64,000 nucleotides of DNA from an uncultured Candidatus Melainabacteria bacterium (GCA_934754775.1 CAKVIM010000009.1:5745-69744); one strand, 5' to 3'; shown: positions 28,581 to 37,801, counted from the first letter of the stretch. The notes: generated by a model not told the origin, from the letters alone. Numbers and translations are program-made.

Positions 28581-28611
28581 TTGGCAGTGCCGAATAAAAT
28601 CAGTAAATTTG
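28581..28611 (+). promoter_or_regulatory. Bacteroidota-type promoter for small RNA
   Basis: TTGG at 28581-28584, 19-nt spacer, then TAAATTTG at 28604-28611. Predicted start near 28618. No coding frame longer than 10 codons follows before the terminator. Confidence 0.5.
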
Positions 28612-28617
28612 CACTAT

Positions 28618-28768
28618 ATATTAAATTGGGGTGTTATGCGCTTTTTTATTCTTATATATAAGGCGTAATTGCCTTATATGCAATACGGCGTACCCCCATA
28701 AACTTGCTTGCGTAAGATTGCGCACAAAAATATGCCCAGCCGCTTAAAAGCGGCTGGGCATATCGTTT
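28618..28768 (+). ncRNA. Candidate small RNA (~150 nt)
   Basis: Between the promoter at 28581-28611 and the terminal hairpin at 28730-28763 the plus strand can fold into a GGGGT/ACCCC closing stem (28628-28632 with 28692-28696) and a 9-bp hairpin (28656-28664 with 28671-28679, loop GTAATT). It converges on the 3' end of the tape measure gene, so an antisense effect is possible. Prediction by eye only. Confidence 0.4.
28725..28763. terminator. Strong bidirectional terminator
   Basis: A perfect 14-bp GC-rich stem (28730-28743 with 28750-28763) with TTAAAA loop. On the minus strand it is followed by TTTTTG and ends the tape measure transcript; on the plus strand it ends the small RNA candidate (CGTTTTATT). 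Confidence 0.85.
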
Positions 28769-28798
28769 TATTGGACGAAAAGGTCGCTTGCTGAGATA

Positions 28799-31700
28799 TT
28801 AGCGTTTATTGCGCATAAACCGTTGGGCTTTTTCGAAGTCTTCATAAAGGCCTCCTGCGCCAAACATATTTGTTTCCGCTTTAATTGGTTTTTGTAGTTG
28901 AGCGGTAAATGATTGTATCGCAGGCATCATTGCTTGAAGCGTAGCGACGATATTAGTCATATCGCTTGCGTTTGTAGCTGGAGAAGAAACAGAATCGTTG
29001 TGTGTAAAATCAGCAACATTTCCTGAGTCGTAGACCTTATATGTACGTCCACTTCTATTGCGGTCAAACTCTACAATGTCGCGGATAATATCCGGACGAG
29101 CCATCATCATCGCAGCGGTAGTTTCTCTTCCTATTATCATTTCCGGACCACGCTCAGCAATAAGCGAAGGTTTGCCTCCTATCATCGTTGCTATAGGCTC
29201 TGTTATTAAGCCTGTAGCAAGTTCGTCGGTAGGTTTTGCAGCGTACACCTTTCCGTCGTTGCCGACAACAGGATATGTCTTGCCATCGACAGCCCCACCG
29301 AAAGCAGAAACGTTGCCGCTATCATAAGTCAGCATACCCGTAACGAGCTTTGTGTTTGTGCTCGATGATGAAGATTTACCTTTACCAAACAATTTGCTTA
29401 ATGCAGAATTAAGCAAGCCCATCAGTAGACCTTGAATGACAGCAACAAGAGGAAGACCGAAAATACCCAAAGAACCGATAATTTTAGCAGCGCCTGACGC
29501 AATACCAGCGAATACATTACCTTGTGCTTCAGCACCAGTAATCTGAGCATCTGCAGCCGCTTGCTCGGTTTTCATCTCGGTAGTCTTTTCGCCTACTGTA
29601 GTCAATATAGCCGCTTTGCCCTGTTCTGCGGTTTTAGTAACTTCGAGTTTTTGGTTTGCTGCATCTGTCTCGAGTTTTGTGTCAGCTTTGATTTTATCTT
29701 TCTTGGCCTTGTCTTCGTCTTTGGCATCCTTATCTGTAGTTTTCTTTTTCTTTTTAAAGAATGAGCCTAAAGCCTTAAAAACAGACTTGTGAGTAGACTT
29801 GTTTGTCTCCTCCATTCCTTCGCCATACGACTTTTCGCTTTTCAGCATACGCTTATGGAAGAGAGCACGCTGTATTTCCATTTTTACCTGCTGAGCAAGC
29901 ATATTGATAGTCATCTTGGCAAACGAGCGAATCATGTTTTCTGTAGCCTCTTTGAGGGCATCACGTCCTTCAGAGGCAGAATCTGCCATCTTTACAAAAG
30001 CTTCGCCTACAGACTCAGAAAATTGCTGCAGAGGGTCAATCCATTGTTGCAACAAGTCCATACGAGCCTTGATAGCGTCGTTGACTTTGTTAGCATACGC
30101 AAGTTCTGCATCCTGTGCCTCACGCTCTGCCTGGCGGATTAATGTCATATCTGCATTAGCTTGACGCATCATTTCGAGCTTTGCCTGGGCAGTGCGCATT
30201 TGCTCTTCTACCATCATTATATTAGGATCGCCCTTAATGGTGTCGGCAAAGCCATTGTTGCGAGCCATTTCCTTGGTATTAAAGAAAGCGCCACTATCGC
30301 CACGGCCATAAATTCCCTCGACTCCTGTCTGGAGAGACAAGCTACGCTGGCGCTGCTCGGCAGCTGCACCTTGTGGTGAACGTTCCCAACGCTCAGCGAA
30401 TACTCGCTTATCTCGGTCGGCATTGGTTTTCATCTTTGCATAGTAATCGTCATCAGCCTTGACGAGAGCGATGTAAAAGCTTAGAATCTCGTTGCGATAT
30501 TTAGGTACGTCGGCAACCCAGGCTTCCATGTCTGGCATAGCCTTAGCCCAAGAAGCAAAGTCTGACTTTGTCGGAGTAACATCCGCATCATCTTTTGCAT
30601 TCCATTCGCCATTAGTGACAAATTCTTTCAGCCAATTGCCAAGGGCTTTATTGTCCTTAACGTCAAAGCCGTAATTTTTTGTTCCGTTTTTTACAAAATC
30701 TGTGAGCAATAGATTCTGAATGGTTGGCGCAGAAGACGCTGTAACCGTGACATCAGGAAGGTTCAAAGCCGAGCCGTCAAGTTGGCTGTTTTCCTTATGT
30801 TTCACTTCCTGACCAGCAAAAAAGTTCTTCGGACGTTCAAAAGGAATACCCATATCGAGGAGCTGCTTTGCGAGATCATCGCTAACATCCTTGACAACAT
30901 CATACTGGCGGAAATACGTGTCTACTGCAGTAATCATCTTGCCTTGTGCCTCAGTAAGCTTTAAGCGATATTGAGCACCTTTTTTGTTGATATCGTTAAT
31001 CACGCTACGACCGTCAGGCATACCATTGCCACCCGTAAATCGAGCAAGCAAATTGTATGTTGCAGGACCGTTAAAGTTCTGCATTATCTTCTGAGAAGCA
31101 TCGGAATTGGATGATTGGTCTACTCTATCGAAGCCCCACCCTATCGTTTTCTTCATGCCTTCAAAATCATTCTCACGACCACCAAGGGCTTTATGTGCCT
31201 CTACCTGTACCTGTAAACGGCGCTGTTCAAGCCATTCTTTTAGTGAATCAGCCTTTACTCTCGTCACTTCGCCATCATTATACATCTGCTCAACAGCATC
31301 TTTCTGCAAAGTATAGTATTCGTCGATAGCAGAAACAACGGCAGTAGCTTGCTCTTTGGCATTTTTAAATGCTTCGTTGGCTGCCCTAACAGCCTCGTTG
31401 TGCTCTTTTTTAAGTCGTGCAAGTTCATCTTTGTCAATAGCCTTGTTGTCGAGTGAACCTAAATCCTCTGTAGATTTATTGTCGTCAAGGCTAAGTCCTG
31501 CGTACTTTTTATAAACTCTTTGTGTACGAACTTGCAAAGATCCATAAGCACGAAGATAACGAAGAGCGTAGAGAGCGATATCCTGGGATTTTTTATGGTT
31601 AAGACCTGCTACATCATCTTCTGTCCCCATAGTTCTATCGCGGCGAAAAACTGCAGATAGACTATTTGAAGACAATGGACGGTTAAACATTTGATAGTTT

Positions 31701-33904
31701 AACAGAGACAGCATATCACGAAGTCCCATGCCTCTATGATCATCATAAAAAGCACGCAACACTTTTGACGAATAGCCTGCTGCTTCTGTACCCTTTACGA
31801 AATTATCATAAGAAACACCCAAATTACGCTCGTGGGAAACTGCAGGCACAATGTAATTTTTTACATCTTTCGCTTTGAGTTCGAGATAAGCCTTACGCTG
31901 TAAAGCACTATTCACCTCTTCATAAGCACGAGCCAAATCTTGCGCAGTTGATGTTTCTGTAAGCAGCGTTGAAAGATAACCACCAAATTTCTCATTGAAT
32001 TGTTGAATTGCTACCTTATGTGCATTTGTTCCTTTTGCTGCATAATTGATAGCAGCTGTATAGCTCTCTAACTCAGAAACACTTTGCGCATAACTTTCCG
32101 GCATGCTTTTTATTTCTTTATTAAAGCCACGCATAAATTTTGTAGCCTCCGCAGCAGCTTTGGAGGTTTCATACAATCTGGCGATTAAAAAACCTACTGC
32201 AGAGGCAATGGCTACAACAATGTTCGCACGTGTGGCGAGACTAAGAGCTTTAAAAGCAGTTATAAGCTTGCGTATGACTTGAATAAAAGAAAGACCGGAA
32301 GCTGCTAACTTTTGCCAAGCGGCGAATAGACCTTGCGTACCAAAACCTAATATGACAGAAGGTAATAGAAAAACGATTAATTTTAAAAGATTAATCAAAT
32401 CTTTAAGTCCTTCTTTTAATACAAAAACAGCTATTGTACTCGATGTAAACTGTTTGCTAAGATCATACCATGCTTGCGCAAGTTCTTTGGTTATATCTAC
32501 TGTGTTTTCATTAATAAAAGTCTTTGCCCAAAGATTATTGGCACGTTCCATCAATGCCTGTGACGTTTCCTGCTGTATAGCGTACTCGTCAAGTACGGCT
32601 GTACCCTCTCTGTAAGCCTCTGTAGATGTGCGGATATGCTTTTCAAGCATATCTACGTTTTTCGCCATGGCCGTCATAACATTCATAAGTCGTGTACCAT
32701 CAGAACCGAGGTCTTTGAATATAGGCGCAAGAGCATTCATATTACCGAGGTCGTGCATCTTATGGAAGATTTCAAGAATTGCATCCATGGCCCTACCCTG
32801 CTTGAAATAATCATTGATGGTACCCTCTGGTATCTTCAAGGTTTTTTCTATCAGATTATGATTCTTCTGTAATGATGAGAAGAGTTTCGTAAAGGCTGTG
32901 GCCGCAACTTCAGGAGCCAAATACATAGCATCGCTGGCAGAGCCAAGGGCTAAAAGTTGGTCGGTGGTAACACCTGCGACCTTAGACATCGCTGTCAATC
33001 GCTTAGCAAACTCAACGATATTAGTTGATGTGGCCGTACTCGTAGAAGCAAGGCGAAAAAGAGAAGACCCGACTTTATTCATTGCCTCCTCTACATTCAT
33101 CTGCTTCAGCAGTCCCATATTCTCAACAATCTTACTCAAAGCGGTAAGGGCATCAGCTCCCATATCTTCTTTGAGTGCGACATTTACGACATTTGCGGCA
33201 CGAGTAAACTGAGCTAATTGGTCAGCTCCTCCTTCACCAAAACCAAGCTTTGCGCCAGAATAAGCGATATCGAGCAATTCGGTTGGCGCGGTCCTGGTGT
33301 CTTGCTTATAGATTTCTTTAGTGAGCTGCTTAATATCTCCCATTGGCAAATTAGAAACCTTGCGGATATTCGCCATCTGGTCAGAGAGCTTGTTATTAAG
33401 GCTTATCACCTCTTCTATCTTACTCTTGACCGTATTCATTATTCCGAACACACCTGCATAAGCAAACATATTACGTATAGTAGTTTTCCACGCAGAGCCA
33501 TGTTTGCGGACAGCATTAGTATTCTTGTCTATTTGTCCTTGGATTTTATCAAGGTCAGACTGAGCTTTAGCAAACTGCGGATCATTAGCGGCAAGAGAAT
33601 CGCGGAAGCGTCGAGCTTCAGTAGCAGCTCGACGAAGTTCACGAGTAGATGTAGATGCAAGATTTTCGACAGCATTCTTGATACGTGTTGTAGCAGTAAC
33701 CGTTTCTTTCTCTGCGTTATTAGTCGCACGTATCATCTGATTTAAGAATTGGGCTCTTTTAGAATTGCCTTTTCCTGCAGCCTCCAATTGTTTCAGCTCA
33801 GCCTTCCAACTTTTAGTCTGAGCGCGGAGCTGCTTCATCATATTCTCTGCCTGTTTAGCATTCAGAATTACCTGAATGCGTGTAATTACGTCATTTTGTG
33901 CCAT
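28799..33904 (-). CDS. Tail tape measure protein
   Basis: 1,701 residues, ATG 33904. A charged coiled-coil N-terminus (1-130) is followed by a TP901/PhageMin-type core (about 170-440, LPMGDIKQLTKEIYKQDTR, AYSGAKLGFGEGGADQLAQF). Hydrophobic segments lie near 495-540, 565-585 and 1,490-1,530 (GIFGLPLVAVIQGLLMGLLN), typical of tape measure proteins that enter the host envelope. At about 0.15 nm per residue the tail would be near 250 nm, so a long-tailed siphovirus. It is transcribed alone from its own late promoter to a strong terminator. Confidence 0.9.
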   Translation of the reverse strand: MAQNDVITRIQVILNAKQAENMMKQLRAQTKSWKAELKQLEAAGKGNSKRAQFLNQMIRATNNAEKETVTATTRIKNAVENLASTSTRELRRAATEARRFRDSLAANDPQFAKAQSDLDKIQGQIDKNTNAVRKHGSAWKTTIRNMFAYAGVFGIMNTVKSKIEEVISLNNKLSDQMANIRKVSNLPMGDIKQLTKEIYKQDTRTAPTELLDIAYSGAKLGFGEGGADQLAQFTRAANVVNVALKEDMGADALTALSKIVENMGLLKQMNVEEAMNKVGSSLFRLASTSTATSTNIVEFAKRLTAMSKVAGVTTDQLLALGSASDAMYLAPEVAATAFTKLFSSLQKNHNLIEKTLKIPEGTINDYFKQGRAMDAILEIFHKMHDLGNMNALAPIFKDLGSDGTRLMNVMTAMAKNVDMLEKHIRTSTEAYREGTAVLDEYAIQQETSQALMERANNLWAKTFINENTVDITKELAQAWYDLSKQFTSSTIAVFVLKEGLKDLINLLKLIVFLLPSVILGFGTQGLFAAWQKLAASGLSFIQVIRKLITAFKALSLATRANIVVAIASAVGFLIARLYETSKAAAEATKFMRGFNKEIKSMPESYAQSVSELESYTAAINYAAKGTNAHKVAIQQFNEKFGGYLSTLLTETSTAQDLARAYEEVNSALQRKAYLELKAKDVKNYIVPAVSHERNLGVSYDNFVKGTEAAGYSSKVLRAFYDDHRGMGLRDMLSLLNYQMFNRPLSSNSLSAVFRRDRTMGTEDDVAGLNHKKSQDIALYALRYLRAYGSLQVRTQRVYKKYAGLSLDDNKSTEDLGSLDNKAIDKDELARLKKEHNEAVRAANEAFKNAKEQATAVVSAIDEYYTLQKDAVEQMYNDGEVTRVKADSLKEWLEQRRLQVQVEAHKALGGRENDFEGMKKTIGWGFDRVDQSSNSDASQKIMQNFNGPATYNLLARFTGGNGMPDGRSVINDINKKGAQYRLKLTEAQGKMITAVDTYFRQYDVVKDVSDDLAKQLLDMGIPFERPKNFFAGQEVKHKENSQLDGSALNLPDVTVTASSAPTIQNLLLTDFVKNGTKNYGFDVKDNKALGNWLKEFVTNGEWNAKDDADVTPTKSDFASWAKAMPDMEAWVADVPKYRNEILSFYIALVKADDDYYAKMKTNADRDKRVFAERWERSPQGAAAEQRQRSLSLQTGVEGIYGRGDSGAFFNTKEMARNNGFADTIKGDPNIMMVEEQMRTAQAKLEMMRQANADMTLIRQAEREAQDAELAYANKVNDAIKARMDLLQQWIDPLQQFSESVGEAFVKMADSASEGRDALKEATENMIRSFAKMTINMLAQQVKMEIQRALFHKRMLKSEKSYGEGMEETNKSTHKSVFKALGSFFKKKKKTTDKDAKDEDKAKKDKIKADTKLETDAANQKLEVTKTAEQGKAAILTTVGEKTTEMKTEQAAADAQITGAEAQGNVFAGIASGAAKIIGSLGIFGLPLVAVIQGLLMGLLNSALSKLFGKGKSSSSSTNTKLVTGMLTYDSGNVSAFGGAVDGKTYPVVGNDGKVYAAKPTDELATGLITEPIATMIGGKPSLIAERGPEMIIGRETTAAMMMARPDIIRDIVEFDRNRSGRTYKVYDSGNVADFTHNDSVSSPATNASDMTNIVATLQAMMPAIQSFTAQLQKPIKAETNMFGAGGLYEDFEKAQRFMRNKR

Positions 33905-33926
33905 GTTGTTTTTATATAATTCTATC

Positions 33927-33963
33927 CAAATTTAGCTATTTGCAACAGAGAATTAAGGACAAA
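33927..33963 (-). promoter_or_regulatory. Late-class promoter of the tape measure gene
   Basis: Minus strand TTTGTCC (plus 33957-33963), exactly 25 nt, TAAATTTG (plus 33927-33934). It is one arm of a divergent pair: its TTTGTCC forms an inverted repeat with the plus-strand copy at 33969-33975. Confidence 0.75.
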
Positions 33964-33968
33964 GCCTT

Positions 33969-34005
33969 TTTGTCCGTTTGATGTAATACCTTATATATAT
34001 ATTTG
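33969..34005 (+). promoter_or_regulatory. Late-class promoter of plus-strand operon
   Basis: TTTGTCC at 33969-33975, exactly 25 nt after TTTG, TATATTTG at 33998-34005; ATG 34026 lies 21 bp further. The opposing TTTGTCC boxes (7-bp stem, 5-nt centre) give a symmetric site serving both directions. Confidence 0.75.
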
Positions 34006-34025
34006 CATAACTAAATACAAACATC

Positions 34026-34556
34026 ATGGCAGAGGTTAAAACTATTCAAAAAGCAGTTTTTCCGTTATCGTCGATAATAAAGACGTATATGCAACAGACA
34101 ACGGACGATATTCAAATGAATATCAAAACGCAAAAAATATGGCCATACGAAGTATATCCTGGATATGCAGAGATAAACGAGCAACGTAAAGAGAAAAATC
34201 AATGGTATTCTACTGGCGAAGGTGCAAAGAGTATCAGAGGACGCATAATTAGTGCAACACCTGATTATGTTCATGTGGAATTTACAATGCTGCAGCACAT
34301 GAGATTTGCAGATATGGGTGTTGGTCAAGGAACATCATACGAAGATGTGCAGACGCAAAGAAAAGCTAACTACCGACGCAGATACATCCGTAAATGGAAC
34401 CGATTTTACGAAGGTTTGAGCCACCGTCCTGCCATTATGATGACTATAAGACATTTAGGCTTCAGAATGGAAAAATATGTCGAGAACTTCTATGGTAAAT
34501 CACATGTATCTGAAGTGTTCGCTTTTCCACAAGATCCTATTTATATAGATATATAA
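34026..34556 (+). CDS. Hypothetical late protein
   Basis: 176 residues, ATG 34026. Mixed alpha/beta with a Trp-rich start (KTQKIWPYEVYPGYAEINEQ) and a strongly basic middle (RKANYRRRYIRKWNRFYEG, about 115-133). It is under a late promoter and divergent from the tape measure gene, so a tail-completion or tail-assembly protein is likely. No family recognised. Confidence 0.55.
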   Translation: MAEVKTIQKAVFPLSSIIKTYMQQTTDDIQMNIKTQKIWPYEVYPGYAEINEQRKEKNQWYSTGEGAKSIRGRIISATPDYVHVEFTMLQHMRFADMGVGQGTSYEDVQTQRKANYRRRYIRKWNRFYEGLSHRPAIMMTIRHLGFRMEKYVENFYGKSHVSEVFAFPQDPIYIDI

Positions 34557-34608
34557 GTTAATAAAAACATGTTTTCATATAATCAACACAACATAAAAAC
34601 ATTATATT

Positions 34609-35199
34609 ATGGGAATATTTAGCATATTTAAAAGTAAAAAGCAACGAAAATTAGACGAAATAGCAAGAGTGTCGAGTGTCTTTAAAACTCTCTTCGAGCT
34701 TCAAAAAGACGGATTGATATTATGGGAAGGCGAAAAAAGACGATTGTATATCGAGCAGCCTTTAGCTATATTAATGATGAGCAAAGAATGTAAATGGCGT
34801 GCATTCTTACACAACTGCTATCTTTGGGTATATTACCAGGAATGCGAGAGTACGGTAGAGAGCTGTATGGTAGAGGAAGAACTAAAAGCAGTAAGACGTG
34901 CTAAAAAGGTATGTCCGAACCTTAGCGTGCGAGATATAAACCGCATTAAAGCTGCCAAGCGAGAGGAAATAAGTTTTAGCGATATAGAAAAAATAGCTCC
35001 AGAGTTAAAAGCCTTTGAATTTTTCATTATTCGGAGAAATAGCGAGGCGTTACCTGGTAAGGGTGCTGACGGGGGCACGGGGGAAACAGTAGCTGGCGGA
35101 GAGCTGCAGTGCGTTGGGCAATATAATCCTGAATCAAAAACTTTCGAGATTGCGCTTTGGAAGGATGTTGAAAGATTTATCCACCAAAACAGACAATAA
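34609..35199 (+). CDS. Hypothetical late protein
   Basis: 196 residues, ATG 34609, 52 bp after the previous gene in the same operon. Basic N-terminus (MGIFSIFKSKKQRKLDE), a helical core, a Gly-rich loop (GKGADGGTGETVAGGE, about 150-165) and an amphipathic C-terminus. Its pairing with the previous gene next to the tape measure gene suggests a tail-assembly role. Not recognised. Confidence 0.5.
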   Translation: MGIFSIFKSKKQRKLDEIARVSSVFKTLFELQKDGLILWEGEKRRLYIEQPLAILMMSKECKWRAFLHNCYLWVYYQECESTVESCMVEEELKAVRRAKKVCPNLSVRDINRIKAAKREEISFSDIEKIAPELKAFEFFIIRRNSEALPGKGADGGTGETVAGGELQCVGQYNPESKTFEIALWKDVERFIHQNRQ

Positions 35200-35234
35200 A
35201 AAAAAGAGCTGCCTTCACAGATGGCTCTTTTCAA
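35200..35234. terminator. Bidirectional terminator
   Basis: Stem AAAAGAGC (35202-35209) with GCTCTTTT (35224-35231), runs of A and T at both sides. It lies after the plus-strand operon and faces the end of the holin operon on the other strand. Confidence 0.7.
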
Positions 35235-35347
35235 TATTAAAACAACCTATTAACATTATTATAACACCACTGTTGCTACCATGGTTCGCTAACCTATGGA
35301 TTGTGCAATAAAAATGTAACTATGAAACCTAATAACTAAAAAAGTAA
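35235..35347. other. Short gene-free stretch between convergent operons
   Basis: About 110 bp between the terminator and the stop of the minus-strand gene. No frame or motif seen. Confidence 0.5.
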
Positions 35348-35938
35348 CTATTTATATTTTACCGTAGAGATGCAAAGAGGACGAGGTTGTTTAACCTCGA
35401 ACTGAAAAGCAAATATCCACCAACCTGACTTAAATTGAGGCAGACTACCCCATTGACACGTGGTGAGGTCGATACCGCGTAGCGTATTACGGATGTTGCC
35501 AGTAATAGGGAAAACACCGTCCTCGGTTGTACCGATGGTTAATGAGGGTAGACCTTTATTAGCTGCGGAATTTAGCTCCTGAAGAAAAGCCATAAAGTCC
35601 TCGCATATTTCTGCCAAGTCGACCTTGCATTCTGTTGCAGCTTCATCGTCAGACTTAAAAGTAGTTCTATTGCCCACTGTGCGCTGTTTGATTAAAAAGT
35701 ATTCCGTATGCAAATAGCTGATTATCTTATCATTATTAGACAAGAGCTTTGCATCGACGAGAGTACTATGCGCCATACATGGCGAAGCAGCGGTATTGAC
35801 ATTGCGCACAAACTCGTTTTCTGCATTCAGCGTGTCTACACGATAAAACGTTTTGTGCTTTTGCGTTGGGTCTGCGCTATGCGACAAAGGCTTATAGATA
35901 CGAGCCCATTGCTCGAATATTTTATCAATTCTCTCCAT
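35348..35938 (-). CDS. Hypothetical late protein
   Basis: 196 residues, ATG 35938, overlapping the end of the holin gene by 14 bp. Contains an acidic centre and a beta-rich C-terminus (PQFKSGWWIFAFQFEVKQPR). No signal peptide and no lysozyme or amidase motif, so it is not evidently the endolysin. Co-transcription with the holin and late timing point to a virion or lysis-linked protein. Confidence 0.5.
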   Translation of the reverse strand: MERIDKIFEQWARIYKPLSHSADPTQKHKTFYRVDTLNAENEFVRNVNTAASPCMAHSTLVDAKLLSNNDKIISYLHTEYFLIKQRTVGNRTTFKSDDEAATECKVDLAEICEDFMAFLQELNSAANKGLPSLTIGTTEDGVFPITGNIRNTLRGIDLTTCQWGSLPQFKSGWWIFAFQFEVKQPRPLCISTVKYK

Positions 35939-36458
35939 TGCGACGCGAATGTATTGCTTGCTTTATTTTCTCGAAAGTGTCTTCGTCCACATTCAAGTGA
36001 CGTTTAGTTTTGTCTTGCAGTATTATCTGACAAGCTTTAGCCCAGGCACGCCCATTGCAAGAACTTTCATTTTCCAGAATGCTTACACCTTCAACACCAC
36101 AGAATATAGCGGCAATATATGCTGCAAGATGTAGGTTGCCAAGATGAGCAAGTAACCTTTCGTCGATAAGGTCGGCAAGAACTATGCAGGCAAATACGAC
36201 CATTAAGTCTACAAACATCTTAAACATGTGCGACGACTTTAGCTTGCCATCAGCAGCTTCAGCGGTATACATCTTGCGTATTCGCCGATTCAGTCGCCAG
36301 GCTGTTATACAGTCAATGACAACTGCGTACACACACACATAGAAAATCTGCAAGCTCGGCTCAATGGTATACCATAATGCTGCCAAGCCACCTGCCACAA
36401 CGCGCGTTATCGTTGGGACAAAGTTTGCGAAAGTTGGATATAAAGCGTTTTGCATCAT
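35925..36458 (-). CDS. Holin-like membrane protein
   Basis: 177 residues, ATG 36458 (a second ATG follows). Three hydrophobic segments: about 14-50 (VAGGLAALWYTIEPSLQIFY and on), about 86-104 (VDLMVVFACIVLADLI) and about 113-130 (LAAYIAAIFCGVEGVSIL), separated by a basic loop (WRLNRRIRKMYTAE). The layout and the SSHMFKMF segment fit the phage holin-4 group. It would permeabilise the inner membrane for lysis. It is first in a two-gene operon behind an exact late promoter. Confidence 0.7.
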   Translation of the reverse strand: MMQNALYPTFANFVPTITRVVAGGLAALWYTIEPSLQIFYVCVYAVVIDCITAWRLNRRIRKMYTAEAADGKLKSSHMFKMFVDLMVVFACIVLADLIDERLLAHLGNLHLAAYIAAIFCGVEGVSILENESSCNGRAWAKACQIILQDKTKRHLNVDEDTFEKIKQAIHSRRNGEN

Positions 36459-36476
36459 TTATTATTTTATTTAATG

Positions 36477-36513
36477 CAAAGATACAAAACGCTTCATTTA
36501 TGGTAAGGACAAA
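36477..36513 (-). promoter_or_regulatory. Late-class promoter of the holin operon
   Basis: Minus strand TTTGTCC (plus 36507-36513), exactly 25 nt, TATCTTTG (plus 36477-36484). It starts directly behind the stop of the PAPS-reductase-like gene. Confidence 0.8.
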
Positions 36514-36514
36514 A

Positions 36515-37801
36515 TTAATCGTCAAAATCGAAATCAAAGGTCAACTGCAAAAACTTATCACTATACCAGCGCTTATAGCTTTTGCCAGATATCCACCAGT
36601 CAAAGATGTTCTCCGCTATTTCGGTTTCTTGCTCCTCTGTCAAGCGGTCAGAAGAGGAGCTGTCAGAAAAAAAGTGTTCGGTAAGTTTCCATATTCCTCG
36701 ATTCTGTTGTTTTGCTCTCCCAATATCCTTTTTTGGTAGCCATTGGGTTGGCGTTTGCAACCGACTCTTTGCGATGGTATACCTTGGATTTGGGCTTCCG
36801 ATAATTTTGCCATCCCCAATGTTCCGGATCGGGATGATTGATATAGCCGCCTGCGTCCAAAGCAATGCTCTGACGTTTTGGAGAGGCATCCAGTCCTGCG
36901 GATGTTCCACCAGATATATTCTTTTTTGAAGAGCCCCCCCGTTTCGGATGGCTTTTATAGCTTTTATCCAATTACGTTTAACATGAGGATATCGGGCAAG
37001 TTCTTTTTGCTTTTGTTTTACCGAAGACATAGGACAGCAGATGCAGCCAATACGTGTATATCCTTGGTCGTAAAGCTCACAATGAGCAACGCCTAACTTA
37101 TTTAGGAATTCCCACACATTAGCAAAAGTCCAATGGATAATTGGTGAAATAAGAAGAGTTTCTTTGCCATACAAACATCCAAGGGTTCGCTCACCTGAAG
37201 CAGTAACTATTGACACACTTTTGCTGTTTTTGGACTTCCGCTTTTTAGAATTACGCTTTTTGCGAAATTCATCAAGTCCTTCAAGTGTGCCACTAAATTT
37301 TTGATTACTTATCTCAACTTCGTTTCTTTTAGCTCGACGACTTGATTCTGCATGGCGAATACCTATCAACGTAACCTTACCTGCACCTGCATGCTCTTTG
37401 TATTCATTGCAACACCAACGAACACGCTGTGTTGGCAATATCTGTTTCTCGACCGCATACTGATATATACTTTTCTTCGGTTTTATAAGCTGTACATCTG
37501 GATATTGTTGCTTTACAAAACGAATGACTTCAGGAGGATCTACAGACGTTAGATTCATGTGGGCTACAAACTTAACACCAGCAAGTTTAGCAACATGATA
37601 TAAACATTGACTATCTTTGCCGCCACTAAATGCAAGAAAGTACCCCCCCGTAGCATCATAAGATAAAGCAAGCTTTTCAGCTTTCTGCAAAAGCTGAATG
37701 CTATATAGCAACTTATTTTGCAAAGCAATGCTAAGCCGCGGAAGAAAACTCTGCAGCTTAACATCTAATTGCGAATTAATAAACTCATTATTATTATCCA
37801 T
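36515..37801 (-). CDS. PAPS reductase/DndC-like PP-loop protein
   Basis: 428 residues, ATG 37801. The PP-loop SGGKDS lies at 59-64, followed by NLTSVDPPEVIRF (83-95), a cysteine pair C130-C131 (RWCCNEYK) and C253-x-C255-C256 (IGCICCPMS), enough for a 4Fe-4S cluster. The end, NIFDWWISGKSYKRWYSDKF, is typical of the phage branch. Such proteins activate sulfate or modify nucleic acids, but the phage role is unproven. Two runs of seven G on the coding strand (plus 37643-37649 and 36934-36940) and a 100-codon open alternative frame after the second make slippage possible. Confidence 0.75.
   Translation of the reverse strand: MDNNNEFINSQLDVKLQSFLPRLSIALQNKLLYSIQLLQKAEKLALSYDATGGYFLAFSGGKDSQCLYHVAKLAGVKFVAHMNLTSVDPPEVIRFVKQQYPDVQLIKPKKSIYQYAVEKQILPTQRVRWCCNEYKEHAGAGKVTLIGIRHAESSRRAKRNEVEISNQKFSGTLEGLDEFRKKRNSKKRKSKNSKSVSIVTASGERTLGCLYGKETLLISPIIHWTFANVWEFLNKLGVAHCELYDQGYTRIGCICCPMSSVKQKQKELARYPHVKRNWIKAIKAIRNGGALQKRIYLVEHPQDWMPLQNVRALLWTQAAISIIPIRNIGDGKIIGSPNPRYTIAKSRLQTPTQWLPKKDIGRAKQQNRGIWKLTEHFFSDSSSSDRLTEEQETEIAENIFDWWISGKSYKRWYSDKFLQLTFDFDFDD

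Noticed and set aside
33218..33745. A 175-codon plus-strand frame opposite the tape measure gene
   Set aside because: Antisense shadow; the tape measure frame is continuous for 1,701 codons and has family features.
36663..36971. A 102-codon second frame in the PAPS-reductase-like gene, perhaps showing a sequencing frameshift
   Set aside because: The main frame continues to a family-like C-terminus (NIFDWWISGKSYKRW), so no frameshift is needed; kept only as a slippage note.
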